From CAZLHO01 sp964559455 (lineage in GTDB: Bacteria > Krumholzibacteriota > Krumholzibacteriia > LZORAL124-64-63), in the NCBI GenBank assembly GCA_964559455.1, contig CAZLHO010000039.1, forward strand, positions 1 through 29,170: a stretch of 29,170 nt of DNA. Reading direction: 5' to 3'. Within the stretch, counting starts at the first letter, position 1; the number at the start of each line of letters is the position of its first letter. Below the pieces are notes generated by a model. That model was not told the DNA's origin, searched no databases, and saw only the letters and a program-made list of their open reading frames with translations. The position numbers and the translations under genes were made by a program. Positions 1-10,038 of this stretch are shown here, piece by piece.

Positions 1-55
1 CTGACGTGAACCGGCAGCAGCACGCACAAGCCAGGGACAATCTAGGGGGCACAAC

Positions 56-1071
<1,016 letters not shown>

Positions 1072-1072
<1 letters not shown>

Positions 1073-2415
1073 CAGCCCCGCACCTCCCCGGCGTCCGCCG
1101 CCTCGGGGGCGTGCCCCATCTCCCGCTTCAGCAGGAAGATGTAGAGCGTCCCGAGCAGCAGGTAGATGAGTCCGAACATGATGATCGAGAAGAGGATCTG
1201 CCCCGCGGGCACGGTCACCGAGATCGCGTCGGCGGTGCGCAGCACGCGGTAGACGATCCAGGGCTGCCGGCCGACCTCGGCGGCGATCCAGCCGAACTGG
1301 CAGGCCAGCACCGGCAGCGGCAGGAAGAAGACCAGCAGCCGCAGGAAGCGCCGGGACGTCCACAGGCGTCCGCGCCACAGCAGCCACACTCCGTAGGCCG
1401 ACACCAGGATGAAGAGCTGCCCCAGGATCACCATGTTGTGGAACGAGACGAAGGGCAGCCACAGCGGCGGACGCTCGTCCTCGGGGAAGTCCTCCAGGCC
1501 CTTGATCTCGGCGCCGAAATCGCTGTAGGCCATGTAGCTGAGCAGGCGCGGGATCTCGATCCGCGCGTCGACGTCGTACTCGGGATTCTCCCGGGCCAGG
1601 CCGAAGAGCGTCAGCGGGGCGCCCTGCTGGGTGTGGATCAGGCCCTCCATGGCGGCGAACTTCTCGGGCTGCGTCTCGACGACCTTGCGGGTGTGCTCGT
1701 GGCCGATCGGAAAGAGCTCGAGCACCGAGAAGGCCAGGCCGGCGATCAGGGCCACCTTCAGGGCGCGGCGCGAGGGACCGGCGCCCTTGCCGTTGCGCAG
1801 GCGCCACGCAGCCACGCCGGCCACGAAGAAGGCGCCGCTGATCAGCGCGGCGTCGATGGTGTGGAAGAAGCGCAGCCACATCGACGGGTTGAAGACCGCC
1901 TCGGCGAAGCTGGTCAGTTCGGCGCGACCGTTGCGCACCACGAAGCCGGTCGGGGTCTGCTGCCAGGAGTTGGCGACCAGGATCCAGAAGGCCGACAGCG
2001 TGGCGCCGACGGCCACCATCAGGATCGAGAACCAGTGGACTCCCTTGCCCACCTTGTTCCGGCCGAAGAGGTAGATGCCCAGGAATCCGGATTCCAGGAA
2101 GAAGGCGAAGATGCCCTCGGCGGCCAGCGGCGCGCCGAAAATGTCGCCCACGAAGCGCGAATAGCCCGCCCAGTTCGTGCCGAACTGGAATTCCATGACG
2201 ATGCCCGTGGCCACGCCCACGGCGAAGGTCAGGGCCAGCAGCTTGGCCAGCACCTTGGCGATGTGCCGGTAGTGTTCGTCGTCGCGGCGCCAGCCCAGGC
2301 CCTCGATGATCACGAGCATCCAGGCCAGGCCGATCGACACGGGCGGGAAAAGGAAGTGGAATCCGATGGTGAGCGCGAACTGCAGCCGGGCGAGCAGTAC
2401 GGGGTCGAGCGTCAT
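1072..2415 (-). CDS. cydA: Cytochrome bd quinol oxidase subunit I
   Basis: CydA oxidises quinol on the outer face and reduces O2 to water at the b595/d heme pair with high affinity. Comparison with remembered E. coli CydA gives His20 (high-spin heme ligand, FHFLFPP), Glu100 and Glu108 (AAEGIFAFFLES, equivalents of E99/E107), His185 (FFHT) and Met328 (FHNM) as b558 ligands, Lys252/Glu257 of the quinol loop, and GRQPW at 382-386. At 447 residues it is the short-Q-loop form, not the longer E. coli form. A GGAGAGG Shine-Dalgarno sequence lies about eight bases before the ATG. The gene is first in the cydAB operon and diverges from the large gene starting at 2609. An FNR-type palindrome lies upstream. 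Very confident. Confidence 0.97.
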
Positions 2416-2483
2416 GGCCGAGGCCTCTCCTTCGGCAAGAGCCGGGGATCACAGACGATACAGCAACAGAAAGTAAAACAGTC

Positions 2484-2497
2484 GTGATTATAATCAA
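2484..2497 (-). promoter_or_regulatory. FNR/CRP-family operator upstream of cydA
   Basis: Read on the minus strand, the site is TTGAT-TATA-ATCAC. Its core TGATTATAATCA (2485-2496) is a perfect 12-bp palindrome and it matches the FNR consensus TTGAT-N4-ATCAA at nine of ten positions. It sits in one of the few AT-rich stretches of this region. A -10-like TATCGT (2460-2455, minus) would put the start near 2448 and the centre of the box near -42, the usual class II activator position. Regulation of cyd genes by FNR-type proteins is well known; the regulator itself is not in this window. Confidence 0.7.
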
Positions 2498-2542
2498 CTA
2501 TTTTCTTGGAAGCGATCCGGAAGTAGCCGTCGCGCACTCCGC

Positions 2543-2571
2543 TTGGACCCCGGCGCGATATTGGGTATCCT
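2543..2571 (+). promoter_or_regulatory. Candidate promoter of the adenylation-GNAT gene
   Basis: TTGGAC (2543-2548) and TATCCT (2566-2571) are separated by 17 bases, predicting a start near 2578 and a leader of about 30 bases to the ATG at 2609. Only half of the -35 bases match consensus, so this is tentative. Confidence 0.4.
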
Positions 2572-2608
2572 GGCATGATCGTGAACACTCCCCCGGCGAA
2601 GGTACTCC

Positions 2609-5600
2609 ATGATCGATCCGCATGAAACCCTGCAGTCGCTGCTCGCCGCCTGGGAGCCCACGCCCGACACCGATGCGCCCGACCCCCGATCGGCGACGCG
2701 GCTGCTGGCGCTCGCGGAAGCGCTGCTGGCGGACGAGGCGGCGCCGGCGCCCGGCGAACTCTGGCGCCGTTTCCTGGACCTGACCCGGCACCCGGACTTC
2801 CTGGAGAGCCTGCCTGACGACGCCCACCGCGAACGCTGGGCCGAAGCCTGCTTCGGCGCCGTCCGCGCCTGCGGCTACACCCTGGAGACGATGCTGGACC
2901 AGAGAGTCTCGGCCCATCCCGGCCGCACCCTCTTCCTGGAGCCCGAACGCGGCGAGGCCGGACGCTGGACCTACGCCCAGGTCCGCCGCAAGGCCCGCGC
3001 CTACGCCGCCGCCCTGATCGAGGCCGCGCCCGAGGGGCCGCGCGTGGCCCTGCTGGCCGAGAACAGCGCCCGCGGCGCCTGCGTCGACCTGGGCTGCCTG
3101 GCCCACGGCCTGCCGATCTATCCCCTGAACCCCAGGCTGCCCCTGGAGTCGGCGGCGTGGATCTGCGGCCGCCTGGGCATCAACGTCCTGGTCACCGGCG
3201 GCGCCGAGGCGCGGACCCTGGCCGAGAAGCTGCGCGGCCGGGACGACGCCCCCTGGGTCCACTTCGTGCTCGAGGACGATCCCTCCGGCGACGGCGGCCG
3301 CTCGCTGGAGGAGGCCTGCGCGCGCATCGACCCCGTGGCCTCGGCCGAGCGGCTCGCGGCCTGGCCCCGCCCCGGCCTGGACGACGCCGCCACGGCGCTC
3401 TTCACCTCGGGCAGCACCGGCCAACCCAAGGGCGTGGCCTTCTCGATGTTCAACATGGTCGCCAAGCGCTTCGCGCGGGCCGCGGCCCTGCCCTCGGTGG
3501 GTCGCGACGAGACGCTGCTCTGCTACCTGCCGCTCTTCCACACCTTCGGCCGTTTCCTGGAGATGCAGGGCGCGATCTTCTGGGGCGGCACCTACGCCTT
3601 CGTCGGCAATCCCTCGCGCGAGAGCCTGCTGGCGCGGCTGCGCGAGGTGCGGCCGACGATCCTGATCAGCATCCCGCTGCGCTGGCGGCAGATCCACGAC
3701 GCCTGTCACGAGGAGATCGAGGGCGAGCCGCCACCGACCCGGGTGCGCGAGATCGTCGGCGGCCGCCTGCGCTGGGGCCTGTCGGCCGCCGGCTATCTAG
3801 ACCCCCGCGTCTTCCGCTTCTTCCAGCGCCACGGAGTGGCCCTCTGCAGCGGCTTCGGCATGACCGAGGCCACCGGCGGCGTGACGATGACCCCGCCCGG
3901 CGAATACCGCGACGACTCGGTCGGGCGGCCGTTGCCCGGGGCGCGCACGCGGCTGTCCCCCGAGGGCGAACTGCAGATCGCCGGCCCCTACGTGGCCCGC
4001 TACCTGGACGAGCCGGCGCCGGCGCCCGGCGAGGAGCGCTGGTTCCCCACCGGGGACGTCTTCCGCCGCCACGACGACGGCCACCTGGAGATCGTCGACC
4101 GCCTGAAGGACATCTACAAGAACAGCCGCGGCCAGACCGTGGCACCGCAACGGGTCGAGCAGAAGTTCCGGAACGTGCCCGGCATCGTGCGCGTCTTCCT
4201 GGTCGGCGACCACCGCGACTACAACGTGCTGCTGATCGTGCCCGATCCCGGCGACCCCGTCCTCGGCGAGGCCTTGGGCGAGGACCAGATGCGCGAGTAC
4301 TTCCACCGCATCGTCGCCGCCGCCAACCGCGACCTGCCGGGCAGCGAGCGCGTCGTCAACTTCGCGGTGCTGGACCGGGACTTCTCGCGGGACGCGGGCG
4401 AGCTGACCGAGAAGGGGTCCTACCGGCGGAAAGCCATCGAGGCCAACTTCTCCGCCGCGATCGAGGACCTCTACCGCAGCGACTGGGTCCGGATCACGAC
4501 CGGCGGCGTCGACCTGCGCATCCCGCGCTGGTTCTTCCGCGACCTGGGCATCCTCGAGACCGACATCGTCGCGGCCCCCGGAGGGCTTCACGAACGCCAG
4601 CGCGGCCTTTCCCTGCGCGTCGCCACCGCCGACGAGCCGGGTCGCGTGCGCATCGGCGACCTGGAGTACGCGATCGGCGAGGGCGCCGTCGACCTGGGCG
4701 TGCTGGCGCGCCAGCCGCTGCTGTGGGTCGCCAACCCCGAACTGGTCGCCTTCTGCCCGGTGAAGGACGGCTGGGACACCGAACTGGGTCATCTCAGCCC
4801 CCACGTCTACCTGCCCTGGCGCGACGACGACGCGCCGCCGCCCGCGCTGTTCGCAGTCAAGCTGCCCCCCCTGCGCGACCGCCGGCTCTCGCGCCTGCAC
4901 CGCCTGTCCGCCAGGGCTCTCTTCGAGACCGGGGAAGCGTCGCGCCGGGCCGTGACCGACCTGGGCTCCACGCTCCTCCTGGCCGACAACCGCGCCGCCG
5001 ACCTGATCCGTCGCCGGTTGGACGCCCTGGCCCGCCACCCGGACGAGGAGGTGCGCTGCGACGCCTATCGCATCCTGCTGCTGGACGAGCCGGTGCCGGA
5101 CTACTCGCAGATCCTGCCCCGCTTCCTGGAGTCGGGGCTGCCGTTCCTGAACGAGCACAGCATCGAGCAGATCGCCAAGGGCGGCCTCGAGAAGCACCGG
5201 CTCGAGGCCTTCCGCCGCCGCCTGGACAGCTATCGCCGGCAGCTGAGCTGGCCCGCGGCGCCGCGCACGCGCAACCAGTTCGAGAACATCTTCAAGCTGC
5301 TGTCCGACTTCGCCCGCTATCGCCCGGCCTACTACGGCGCGGTGCGCGAGGAGCTGGCGACCTGGGCCCTGCACGACGACGACCCGGACGTGGCCCGACT
5401 CGCCGAGGACCGCATGACCGACCTCGCGGCCTGGTACGAGGCGAAGCTGGACGCCGAGGCCGGCGGGCCCGGCGCGCCCGAGTGGCGGGGCAAGGTCGTC
5501 TACCAGGAGGGGCTGACCGGCGAGGAGATCGCCCGGATCGAGAAGGTTCTCGTCGGCACATCCTTCCTGCCGCAGTCCCTGCTGCTGGCCGCCGACGGCG

Positions 5601-7243
5601 CCGTGCTGGACATGGACGCCGTACCCGTGGGCGGCATCTGGATCTCCCGCGTCGCCGTCCGCCGGCGGCAGCACCACTACCGGCTGAGCCTGAACACGAA
5701 GGACGGGCACCACTTCGACCTGCTGCTGGTCCTCTGGCGCGATCCGGGCAGCGCGCACGAGCGGGAGAACGTGCTCCACACCGTCTACTGGCAGGTCGCG
5801 CTGTCGGGCTATCCCTACGGGCTGCCGGCGCTGCCCCGGGTGGGCAGCTATCGGCCGGACCTGGGCGCCCTCTCGCTGACCTTCGTCGACGACCTGACGG
5901 TCTGGGAGAAGGTCCGCGAGTTCGCCAGCACCCGCGGCGGCGTTCCCGGCGACGCGCCCGCCCCCGACTGGCGGCGTCTCTTCGTCCGCGGCCTGGCCAC
6001 CTTCTTCACCGCTTGGCGGAACAGCGGCCGCCGCATCGTGCCGGGCCTGGTCACGCCGCGGAACGTCGCCGTGCCCGAATCGGACTTCAGGGAGGGCTGC
6101 CGCATCCTGTCGCTGACCGGCTGGCAGCCCTACGCCAACACCCTGAGCCTCGTGGCGCCGATGCTGCGCAACTTCTTCCGGCAGACCCTCACCCACTACC
6201 CTTGGACGAGCGCGCTGCTGGATCCCGCCTGGATCTGCGAGGCCTGCGTCGAGGCCCTGGGCGACGCCGAGGCGGACGCCTTCCTCGCCCGGCTGGAATC
6301 CGATCTGGCGAGCGCCGAACTGCCCTGGTCCGTCGATGATTTCCGGGAGCGCGTGGCCGCCTGCCGCCGCCGCCTCGGCGAGAGCCCCCGCGCGAGCATC
6401 GCCCTGGACGGAGCGGTCGCCCGTTTCCTGGAGTGGGCGAAGGCCAACCCCGGGGCCTCGCCGCTGGCCCGCGAGCAGGTCGTCGAGGAGCTCTTCCGCC
6501 TTTACGCCCTGGACCGGCAGCCCTTCCTGACGCGCTTCCTGCTCTTCCGGAAGACCCTCTTCCTCGACGCTCCGGCCGCGGTCGGCGACGCCTTCGATCG
6601 GCTGCTGAGCGCCCTCTTCCACAATCCCGGCCAGCCGGCGACGAACATGATCGAGCTCTCGGACCTGCAGGAGGTTTTGACCTCCCCCGCCGACCGCGAG
6701 ATCTTCGCGCGGATGGTCTTCCCGCATTCGGCGATGGCCCGCCATCCCGAACTGCTCTACGTGGGCGAGAAGGAGAACCGGCAGCTGATCGTGGCCTCCT
6801 ACATCCAGGACAAGCACGCCGCCGTCTTCACTGTGCGCGAGCCCTTGGAACCCTCGGAGTACGGCCAGCTCTACCGGCTCTTCTTCAAGTCCGGCTATTA
6901 CCGCACGATCTCCGAACGCGACCGCTTCTACATCGTGCTCGACGCCGGGGAGCGGATCGTCGGCGGCATCTGCTGGCACGAGGTCGGCCCCGAGGTCGCC
7001 CACCTCAACGGCATCGTGGTGGCCACGCCGCTGCTGGGAAGAGGCATCAGCAGCGCCCTGATCGAGGATTTCTGCGCCCGCATGGCCAACCTCGGCTACG
7101 GAGCCGTCAAGACCCTCTTCGTGCTGCGCCCCTTCTTCGAGCGCCACGGCTTCCGGCTGGACCCCAGGTGGGGCGGGCTGGTCCGCCGGCTGACGGAGCC
7201 GGCCGCCGCCTTGCCGGTTGAAAGCGGGGACGATCCGGGATAA
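2609..7243 (+). CDS. Giant fusion: acyl-CoA synthetase-like domain + unassigned middle + GNAT
   Basis: The 1,544-residue product begins with an ANL-superfamily adenylating domain (about 60-640). Its ATP loop is FTSGSTGQPKG near 265-275, A5-like GFGMTEATGG near 416, A7-like WFPTGDV near 478, then IVDRLKDIYKNSRGQ, and A10-like LTEKGSYRRK near 598-608. The style is that of long-chain fatty acyl-CoA ligases. Residues ~640-960 look helical with HEAT-like stretches. A further module (~960-1220) has striking motifs I cannot assign: FVDDLTVWEKVRE near 1091, IVPGLVTPRNVAVPESDF near 1143, WICEACVEALG near 1208. The C-terminus (~1390-1530) is a GNAT fold with the acetyl-CoA loop LLGRGISSALIEDF near 1475. 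GAAGG precedes the ATG. Substrate unknown; acyl activation feeding an acyl transfer is only inference. ANL and GNAT calls are firm; function is not. Confidence 0.85.
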   Translation: MIDPHETLQSLLAAWEPTPDTDAPDPRSATRLLALAEALLADEAAPAPGELWRRFLDLTRHPDFLESLPDDAHRERWAEACFGAVRACGYTLETMLDQRVSAHPGRTLFLEPERGEAGRWTYAQVRRKARAYAAALIEAAPEGPRVALLAENSARGACVDLGCLAHGLPIYPLNPRLPLESAAWICGRLGINVLVTGGAEARTLAEKLRGRDDAPWVHFVLEDDPSGDGGRSLEEACARIDPVASAERLAAWPRPGLDDAATALFTSGSTGQPKGVAFSMFNMVAKRFARAAALPSVGRDETLLCYLPLFHTFGRFLEMQGAIFWGGTYAFVGNPSRESLLARLREVRPTILISIPLRWRQIHDACHEEIEGEPPPTRVREIVGGRLRWGLSAAGYLDPRVFRFFQRHGVALCSGFGMTEATGGVTMTPPGEYRDDSVGRPLPGARTRLSPEGELQIAGPYVARYLDEPAPAPGEERWFPTGDVFRRHDDGHLEIVDRLKDIYKNSRGQTVAPQRVEQKFRNVPGIVRVFLVGDHRDYNVLLIVPDPGDPVLGEALGEDQMREYFHRIVAAANRDLPGSERVVNFAVLDRDFSRDAGELTEKGSYRRKAIEANFSAAIEDLYRSDWVRITTGGVDLRIPRWFFRDLGILETDIVAAPGGLHERQRGLSLRVATADEPGRVRIGDLEYAIGEGAVDLGVLARQPLLWVANPELVAFCPVKDGWDTELGHLSPHVYLPWRDDDAPPPALFAVKLPPLRDRRLSRLHRLSARALFETGEASRRAVTDLGSTLLLADNRAADLIRRRLDALARHPDEEVRCDAYRILLLDEPVPDYSQILPRFLESGLPFLNEHSIEQIAKGGLEKHRLEAFRRRLDSYRRQLSWPAAPRTRNQFENIFKLLSDFARYRPAYYGAVREELATWALHDDDPDVARLAEDRMTDLAAWYEAKLDAEAGGPGAPEWRGKVVYQEGLTGEEIARIEKVLVGTSFLPQSLLLAADGAVLDMDAVPVGGIWISRVAVRRRQHHYRLSLNTKDGHHFDLLLVLWRDPGSAHERENVLHTVYWQVALSGYPYGLPALPRVGSYRPDLGALSLTFVDDLTVWEKVREFASTRGGVPGDAPAPDWRRLFVRGLATFFTAWRNSGRRIVPGLVTPRNVAVPESDFREGCRILSLTGWQPYANTLSLVAPMLRNFFRQTLTHYPWTSALLDPAWICEACVEALGDAEADAFLARLESDLASAELPWSVDDFRERVAACRRRLGESPRASIALDGAVARFLEWAKANPGASPLAREQVVEELFRLYALDRQPFLTRFLLFRKTLFLDAPAAVGDAFDRLLSALFHNPGQPATNMIELSDLQEVLTSPADREIFARMVFPHSAMARHPELLYVGEKENRQLIVASYIQDKHAAVFTVREPLEPSEYGQLYRLFFKSGYYRTISERDRFYIVLDAGERIVGGICWHEVGPEVAHLNGIVVATPLLGRGISSALIEDFCARMANLGYGAVKTLFVLRPFFERHGFRLDPRWGGLVRRLTEPAAALPVESGDDPG

Positions 7244-7259
7244 GAATGGAGGACATTTG

Positions 7260-7286
7260 ATGCCTGCCACCGAAAGCTGGAGGTAG
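7260..7286 (+). CDS. Possible 8-residue leader peptide ORF
   Basis: ATG at 7260 opens a reading frame of eight codons (MPATESWR) with a good GGAGG Shine-Dalgarno seven bases upstream. Its last sense codon and stop (AGG TAG) lie inside the Shine-Dalgarno of the oxidase gene that starts at 7289. Ribosomes finishing here would occupy or hand over at that site, so translational coupling is conceivable. It could equally be chance, since the purine-rich ribosome-binding sequences alone create such frames. Confidence 0.25.
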   Translation: MPATESWR

Positions 7287-7288
7287 CG

Positions 7289-8863
7289 ATGAACTTCCCA
7301 GTCTGGGAACTGGAGATGGGCGGCGGCGTGCTCATCGCCGTCGTCTCGGCGATCCACGTCTTCGTCGCCCACTTCGCGGTGGGCGGCGGCCTGTGGCTGG
7401 TGCTCACCGAGGGTCTGGCCCACCGCCGCGGCGACGCCGAGCTGCGAGGCTACGTCAAACGGCACAGCAAGGTCTTCATCCTGATCACCCTGGTGCTCGG
7501 CGCCGTCACCGGCGTGGCCATCTGGTTCACCACCGCCCTGGTCTCCCCCGCCACGCTCATGGTCCTGACTCGCGCCTACCTCTGGGGCTGGGCCATGGAA
7601 TGGGTCTTCTTCCTGGTGGAGATCGCCGCGGCCCTGGTCTACTGGTATGGGTGGGAGAAGCTGGATCCGCGCCGGCACCGGCTGGTTGGCTGGATCTACT
7701 TCGGGGCCGCCTGGATGAGCCTGGTGGTCATCAACGGCATCGTCACCTTCATGCTCACCCCGGGGCGCTGGCTCGAGACCGGCGAGTTCTGGCACGGCTT
7801 CTTCAACCCGACCTACTGGCCTTCGCTGGCCGTGCGCACCGCGATCTCCCTGGCCCTGGCCGGCGTCTTCACGCTGCTGACCACGGCGCTGCTGCCTCAC
7901 GGACCGCTGCGCAGCCGGCTGTCCCGTTACAACGCGGCCTGGGTCCTGGTCGGCGTCGTGCTGGCCGCCGCCGCCGCCTATTGGTACCGCGGCGCCTTCC
8001 CCGGCTGGGACGACGCCCTGCTGGGCGCGATCCCGGTGCTGCCGGTGGTCGTCGCCCTGATGCGCTGGGCCCTGGTCGCGGTCTGCGTGCTGGCCCTGTG
8101 GCCCCTGGCCTCGCCCCGGGGCTGGCGCGCGACGCCGGCGGTGCTGCTGATGGCCGCGGCCCTGGTCGCCTTCGGCGCCGGCGAATGGGTGCGCGAGGCG
8201 GGCCGCAAGCCCTACACCATCCACGGCCACCTCTACAGCACCGGGCTGCACGTCGGCGACGAGGAGGCCCGCGTGGCCGCCGACGGCGTCGTCGCCCACA
8301 CGAAGTGGATCGACCCCGCGGTGCGCGACGGACACGACCCGGCCGCCCTGGGCGGGCATCTGTACCGGGCCTGGTGCCAACCCTGCCACACCCGCGACGG
8401 CTACAACGGGCTGGATCCCTTCCTGGCCCACAAGGACGGGGGCGAGCTGCGCGATCTGCTGCCCCTGCTGGACGCCATGCGCGCGCTGATGCCGGCGTGG
8501 CACGGCGACGACGGCGAGACCGCCGCCCTGGCCGCTCACCTGGCCGCGGGCGACGGCGTCGCCGACTTCCCGGACGACCCCGACGCCGCCGGCCGCCTGG
8601 CCTGGGGCCTGTCCTGCGGCCTCTGCCACACCGTCGACGGCTACCGCCCCCTGCGCGAAACCCTTGCCGGCATGGGCCGCGACGAGCTGGCCGACCTGCT
8701 CGACACCCTGACCGACTATTCCGAGCGGATGCCGCCCTACGCCGCCGACGCGGCGGAACGGGAGCACCTGCTGGACCGTCTCGAGGCCCTCGCCGCCGCC
8801 GAGCCCGCCTCGGTCGCCGCCGCCGCGGGCTCCCCGGTCGTCGCCGAGAGGAGAGCGCCATGA
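7289..8863 (+). CDS. bd-superfamily oxidase subunit I with two c-type heme motifs
   Basis: The 524-residue protein has about eight membrane helices followed by a soluble C-terminal domain with two CxxCH motifs: CQPCH (363-367) and CGLCH (443-447). Relation to CydA is seen in the first helix (His23 and His28, IHVFVAHF), in the Glu104/Glu111 pair (MEWVFFLVE) at the place of CydA E99/E107, and in GRKPYTIHG just after the last helix, recalling CydA GRQPW. The helix equivalent to that carrying the CydA b558 His has Arg183 (AVRTA) instead. These traits match what I recall of the cytochrome-c-bearing OR-C branch of the cytochrome bd superfamily, where electrons likely come through heme c and not from quinol. 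GGAGGT six bases before the ATG fixes the start. It overlaps the next gene by four bases. Confidence 0.85.
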   Translation: MNFPVWELEMGGGVLIAVVSAIHVFVAHFAVGGGLWLVLTEGLAHRRGDAELRGYVKRHSKVFILITLVLGAVTGVAIWFTTALVSPATLMVLTRAYLWGWAMEWVFFLVEIAAALVYWYGWEKLDPRRHRLVGWIYFGAAWMSLVVINGIVTFMLTPGRWLETGEFWHGFFNPTYWPSLAVRTAISLALAGVFTLLTTALLPHGPLRSRLSRYNAAWVLVGVVLAAAAAYWYRGAFPGWDDALLGAIPVLPVVVALMRWALVAVCVLALWPLASPRGWRATPAVLLMAAALVAFGAGEWVREAGRKPYTIHGHLYSTGLHVGDEEARVAADGVVAHTKWIDPAVRDGHDPAALGGHLYRAWCQPCHTRDGYNGLDPFLAHKDGGELRDLLPLLDAMRALMPAWHGDDGETAALAAHLAAGDGVADFPDDPDAAGRLAWGLSCGLCHTVDGYRPLRETLAGMGRDELADLLDTLTDYSERMPPYAADAAEREHLLDRLEALAAAEPASVAAAAGSPVVAERRAP

Positions 8864-9969
8864 CGCCGATCATCCCCACTCCCGACACCCTGCCGATCCC
8901 GGCGCCGGTGCCCCTGATCGCCTTCCTGCAGCACCTGACCTTCCTGGCGCACCTGCTCTTCATGAACGCGCTCTTCGGCGGATTGGCGCTGAGCTACGTC
9001 GGCTTCCGCCGCGGGCGCGATCCCCGGAACCCCGAATACCGCCTGGCCGACGCCGTCACGAAGCTGCTGCCCACCCTCTTCGCGGGCACGGTGACCTTCG
9101 GCGTGGCGCCCCTGCTCTTCATGCAGGTGCTCTTCGGCAACTTCTTCTACACCGCGAGCATTGCCGTGGGCTGGGCCTGGCTCGGCGTGATCGGACTGCT
9201 GCTGCTCGCCTACTACGCGACCTACTACAACGCCTTCCGCGGCCCGCGGCTGGGCGCCGGCGCGCGCGGCGCCGTGGCGCTGGCGGCGACCCTGCTGGTG
9301 GCCCTGATCGCCTTCGTCTACAGCAACAACATGAGCCTGATGCTGCGCCCCGACCGCTGGACGGCCCTCTACCTGGCGGCGCCCGGCGGCACGAGCCTGA
9401 ACCTGGGCGACGCGGAGCTCTGGCCCCGCTACCTGCACATGGTCCTGGGCGCGCTGGCGATCGGCGGCCTGCTGCTGGCGCTGTGGGGCCGCACCCGGCG
9501 GGACGCCGAGGTGGCGGCGCTGGCCGTGCGGCGCGGGATCGCCTTCTTCGCCTGGACGACGGCGGCGAACCTGGCCGTCGGCCTGTGGTTCGTCTTCGCC
9601 CTGCCCCGCAACGTGCGCATGGAGATGATGGGCGAGGTGCCCCTGTCCACGGCCCTCTTCGGCGTCGGCTTCCTGCTGGGGCTGGCCGTCTTCGCGATCG
9701 CCCTGGTCATGCGCTTCGCCGAGCGGCCGCGCTCGCCCGTTCCCCTGGCCACGCTCGCGCTGGTCCTGCTGGCCGTGATGGTGCTGCTGCGGGACACGGT
9801 CCGCGGCGGGCACCTGGCCGCCTGGTTCCGTCCCGAGGCCTTCACGGTCCGCACCCAGGGACTCCCCCTGGCGCTCTTCGCCCTGCTGCTGGTCGCGGGG
9901 CTGGCGGTGGTGGTGTGGATGGCGCGGGCGCTGCTGGCGGGCGGAAAATCCGACGGCGACGCCGGCTGA
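8860..9969 (+). CDS. bd-superfamily oxidase subunit II (membrane partner)
   Basis: The 369-residue hydrophobic protein has about nine helices. Its start overlaps the stop of subunit I (ATGA), with GAGAGGAGAG as Shine-Dalgarno, so the two are surely made together. The first helix has His25 and His31 (FLQHLTFLAHLLF), spaced much like the His23/His28 pair of subunit I, and a later helix has His193 (RYLHMVLGAL); all are candidate heme ligands. It does not carry the DGFDLG or other marks of standard CydB. The resemblance of its first helix to subunit I suggests a CydA-derived or strongly diverged partner. Alternative names in databases might be cytochrome c or multi-heme membrane protein. Role as oxidase partner is inferred from the operon. 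Confidence 0.75.
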   Translation: MTPIIPTPDTLPIPAPVPLIAFLQHLTFLAHLLFMNALFGGLALSYVGFRRGRDPRNPEYRLADAVTKLLPTLFAGTVTFGVAPLLFMQVLFGNFFYTASIAVGWAWLGVIGLLLLAYYATYYNAFRGPRLGAGARGAVALAATLLVALIAFVYSNNMSLMLRPDRWTALYLAAPGGTSLNLGDAELWPRYLHMVLGALAIGGLLLALWGRTRRDAEVAALAVRRGIAFFAWTTAANLAVGLWFVFALPRNVRMEMMGEVPLSTALFGVGFLLGLAVFAIALVMRFAERPRSPVPLATLALVLLAVMVLLRDTVRGGHLAAWFRPEAFTVRTQGLPLALFALLLVAGLAVVVWMARALLAGGKSDGDAG

Positions 9970-10004
9970 CCCCAGCTTAGCCGATAGACGAAGCGGGGCC
10001 CTTT

Positions 10005-10026
10005 CGGCGGCGGCGGGCCGCCGCCG
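10005..10026. repeat. GC hairpin between convergent genes
   Basis: A perfect 9-bp inverted repeat (10005-10013 with 10018-10026, loop CGGG) made of CGG/CCG triplets lies between the converging ends of the oxidase operon and the phosphate transporter. Neither strand has a U-run after it, so it is not a textbook terminator, though it could block or stabilise both 3' ends. Confidence 0.5.
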
Positions 10027-10038
10027 CGCGGAGCCGGC

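Noticed and set aside
1073..2497. Upstream continuation of the cydB frame into the cydA region
   Set aside because: The translation there is an Arg/Pro-rich shadow of cydA in another frame; CydB similarity begins exactly at the ATG at 1072.
3797..8767. A 1,656-codon open frame on the minus strand
   Set aside because: It runs antisense to the adenylation-GNAT gene and the oxidase subunit, has Val/Gly/Gln-rich composition without family motifs, and is a side effect of high GC third positions.
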